Shown here: one piece after another, positions 22,669 to 24,481 of the stretch
How positions within the stretch are numbered: the stretch's first letter is position 1
Layout of the letters: every line of letters starts with the position of its first letter
NCBI GenBank assembly: GCA_033762315.1
Contig: JANRLS010000221.1
Span: 1 to 24,481 of the forward strand
Reading direction: 5' to 3'
DNA from: CAYLLN01 sp033762315
GTDB lineage: Bacteria > Planctomycetota > Planctomycetia > Pirellulales > Pirellulaceae
DNA length: 24,481 bases
Translations under genes and position numbers: made by a program
Notes under the pieces: generated by a model
What the model saw: the letters and a program-made list of their open reading frames with translations, nothing else
Told to the model about the DNA's origin: nothing
Database searches by the model: none

Positions 22669-23625
22669 TCATCGCTCGCGCCAGAACAGGTCGTCCTCGA
22701 TCCGCAAGCTGGCCTGGGCGGCTCGTATTTCCTCCCGAAACCGGCACGCATCGACATAGTAACCCGCCGTTGGCTTGAGGCCGGCAACCTGCCGCTGCCA
22801 AAAGCCATTGAACGGACGCATCGCCAGCTCCCGCAGATATTTGGCCGTCACCGATGCCAGCGCTACCGGCAGGTGCCGCTCCCCTTTCATCACAAAACGC
22901 ACTTCCAGCGGATGCCCGGCGAACTGCAGATGATAAACCCCTAGCTCGCGCGTTTCGGCATGCACCCGCACGAAGCTCTCGAAAACGTGGGCGAGCACGC
23001 CGGCATAGTAGTCTCGCCCGCCGTGCTTATCGCACACCAGTGTCACCGGACCAGGCGGCAGCGCGACGATCAGCCCGCGGGCCAGTTCTAGCGTCGTTAG
23101 TGACAGCACCTCGGCTTTATTGTCGTGGCGGCGAACCTCGCGGTTATAGCTCGGCGGGAAAAGGGCTCGCGCCCTCAAATCGACGAGTCGCGAATCGCAG
23201 CTGGCGAGGCCTGACTGTAATCGGGCCGCGCTGGCCGCGATTTCGGTGCTGTCGGCACCTGTTGGGAGCGGTTCGTCGAACTCGTCGTGCCACGGCTGGC
23301 TGGCCAGTTCGTCGGCCGAAAGCTCAGCGATAAGTGGCCAAATGGCGCGCCAACTTTCGGGCTTCTTGCCGAGCTGCGCGAGCAGCGGCAGCACGCACCG
23401 TTCGAGCGGCGCAAGCGATTCCCCCTTGTGCAACTGCTTGGAATCGGCCACCACCACCCGCTGGCCCGCCTTCTGTCGCGGATCAGCGTTGATGCACCTG
23501 GCCAAATGGTCGTACATCCCTTCCGCGGCAACATGGTCCGGCACTTCCCACACCGACGCCCCGACCACCAACGGACCGAGATTCGGCCCATAACCCGCTT
23601 CGTCGGTGCCGATGATGAAGGACAT
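22669..23625 (-). CDS. RNase HII/HIII-like nuclease
   Basis: The protein has 318 residues. The N-terminus IIGTDEAGYGPNLGPLVVGA matches the DEAGRGPxxGPVV start of type 2 RNase H (D8, E9). Next come VVVADSKQLHKG (DSKxL motif), TLVCDKHGGRDYY (D199) and ALASVTAKYLRELAMRPFN (E266, where RNase HII has Asp and RNase HIII has Glu). Thus a D-E-D-E metal site can be proposed. A stretch of about 70-90 residues in the middle (near 90-165) has no counterpart in the small bacterial RNase HII, and no RNase HIII N-terminal domain is seen. Cleavage of RNA-DNA hybrids is the likely chemistry, but substrate and activity are unproven. The ATG at 23625 starts the motif; its ribosome binding site is weak. Confidence 0.8.
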   Translation of the reverse strand: MSFIIGTDEAGYGPNLGPLVVGASVWEVPDHVAAEGMYDHLARCINADPRQKAGQRVVVADSKQLHKGESLAPLERCVLPLLAQLGKKPESWRAIWPLIAELSADELASQPWHDEFDEPLPTGADSTEIAASAARLQSGLASCDSRLVDLRARALFPPSYNREVRRHDNKAEVLSLTTLELARGLIVALPPGPVTLVCDKHGGRDYYAGVLAHVFESFVRVHAETRELGVYHLQFAGHPLEVRFVMKGERHLPVALASVTAKYLRELAMRPFNGFWQRQVAGLKPTAGYYVDACRFREEIRAAQASLRIEDDLFWRER

Positions 23626-23683
23626 CGTGCGTCCGTGCCGAGTGAACCGCCGCGCCCTCGGTGACGCTTCAGTTTGACGCGCC

Positions 23684-24325
23684 TTACCAGCAAAAAGACC
23701 ACGCCTCGCCGCAACTCCAGCCGCACCAGCTGAACCAGCCTCCCCAGCGGCGCTGCGCGCGCAGGCACCAGGCTTCTTGGGCCAGGCTGGCGAGCGCAAT
23801 TTCGGTGGCCGGCGCATGCTGCGGCAACACGGCGCGATGCAGCGCGGTCGGATGAATTCGGTGGCACTCGTCGAAAGCGAATCGTCCCGAGGCATTGAGC
23901 GTGCTGGCCGCCAGTTCGGCGCAATGAATGCCATCGCCCGGCTCGCCGACGACATAGTTCTTCACCGAATACCGTCGCCCCAGTTGCCCGTCGAGATACT
24001 CCCGCATCCGGGCGATTTCCTCGTCGCAATAATCGCTCTGCGGTGCGAGCGACCAGACCCGAATCTGCTTCGCTTCGCGGCGTCGCTCGTTCAGCCGCGC
24101 CAGTTCGGCCAGGTATTCCGCGGCCGCTACCCGGCGGACATGCCCTGGAGTGGCCTCGTAAACCCACGGCGTTCGCTCATCGGCCAGGGCAATCGCCACG
24201 TGGCCGATTTCTCCCCGCGTGGCGAATTCCACGAAGCTGTTGCAATTCTCGAGGAAAATCAACGTTCCGTCGGCGGGGGGCTCGGCCCCCACCAGCAGCC
24301 ACGAAAACAGCAGCAGCGATTTCAT
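23684..24325 (-). CDS. YiiX-like permuted NlpC/P60 (papain-fold) protein with Trp/Cys-rich tail
   Basis: The protein has 213 residues with a short hydrophobic N-terminus (MKSLLLFSWLLVGA). The order of motifs is that of circularly permuted NlpC/P60 proteins (YiiX/YebB, LRAT-like): GTLIFLENCNSF, then the His in GEIGHVAIAL (H42), VYEATPGHV, and late in the chain the Cys in GDGIHCAELAAS (C135). Such proteins are probable cysteine hydrolases of cell-envelope amide bonds; the substrate is unknown. The last 28 residues (186-213) hold 7 Trp and 4 Cys, which the fold does not require. ATG at 24325 is preferred over GTG at 24364 because GGAGGG lies 7 bases upstream of it. It is 58 bases before the RNase H-like gene. 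Confidence 0.78.
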   Translation of the reverse strand: MKSLLLFSWLLVGAEPPADGTLIFLENCNSFVEFATRGEIGHVAIALADERTPWVYEATPGHVRRVAAAEYLAELARLNERRREAKQIRVWSLAPQSDYCDEEIARMREYLDGQLGRRYSVKNYVVGEPGDGIHCAELAASTLNASGRFAFDECHRIHPTALHRAVLPQHAPATEIALASLAQEAWCLRAQRRWGGWFSWCGWSCGEAWSFCW

Positions 24326-24408
24326 CGCCAGGCCCTCCGAGGCAAGTTGACGAGTCCAATTCACCAGCGCGCTACCGGAATATTCGCCCGCCGCCCCCCA
24401 ATCTTGCT

Positions 24409-24481
24409 CTACTGCTTTTGCTGCGGCATGAATACCGCGTTGTGCTGCCGCAAAATTTGGTTCAGGGCGTCCAGCAGCCGC
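24409..24481 (-). CDS. C-terminal end of an unidentified protein (partial, runs off right edge)
   Basis: A minus-strand open frame enters from the right edge and ends at TAG (complement of 24409-24411). The 23 visible residues begin RLLDALNQILRQHNAVF and end in PQQKQ, giving an amphipathic helix with a Gln-rich tail. Position and orientation suit an upstream operon partner of the YiiX-like gene. The family cannot be named from this fragment. Confidence 0.5.
   Translation of the reverse strand, partial: RLLDALNQILRQHNAVFMPQQKQ

Overview
The window reads as a chromosomal segment of a planctomycete, probably of the Pirellulales type. This rests on lineage-typical families: a DUF1559 prepilin-like protein with a strong N-terminal methylation helix, a DUF1592/DUF1588/DUF1585 cytochrome-like protein coupled to a DUF1552 Tat protein, a Tat-exported Gfo/Idh/MocA oxidoreductase, an omega-like subunit of the gmk-rpoZ type, and strongly GC-biased codon use. 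No rRNA, tRNA, CRISPR array or complete mobile element was seen.

Layout. 1-137: 3' end of an IS5-like transposase gene with a candidate terminal repeat. 193-525: small membrane protein. 856-5758: a two-gene signalling unit, made of a 1286-residue ammonium-transporter/histidine-kinase hybrid (Amt, PAS, HisKA, HATPase, degenerate REC, REC, HPt) and, 10 bases downstream, a REC/HD-GYP c-di-GMP phosphodiesterase. 5835-7442: AT-richer membrane protein of unknown function. 7487-11412, minus strand: yicC, gmk, rpoZ, coaC and a Gfo/Idh/MocA oxidoreductase. These lie behind a promoter at 11457-11486 that matches both sigma-70 hexamers exactly. 11679-13841, minus strand: a small secreted or membrane protein, tpiA, and secG with a very long PAEPK-rich tail, followed by a strong hairpin. 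14055-15032, plus strand: DUF1559 protein. 15167-19891, plus strand: DUF1592 family protein, DUF1552 protein and a secreted amidohydrolase. 19904-24481, minus strand: CHAD protein, SixA-like phosphatase, MoxR ATPase, RNase HII/HIII-like nuclease, a YiiX-like permuted papain-fold protein with a Trp/Cys-rich tail, and the C-terminal end of another gene.

How the genes may work together. The most notable system is the Amt kinase plus HD-GYP pair. An Amt domain with both pore histidines is fused to a complete phosphorelay, and the adjacent regulator has an intact c-di-GMP phosphodiesterase motif set. The simplest reading is that extracellular ammonium controls c-di-GMP degradation. Amt-linked kinases are known (for example Amt5 of Kuenenia stuttgartiensis, also a planctomycete), but this architecture and this output pairing deserve a closer look. 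The rest is housekeeping (nucleotide, CoA, transcription, glycolysis, secretion) mixed with planctomycete surface and degradation genes.
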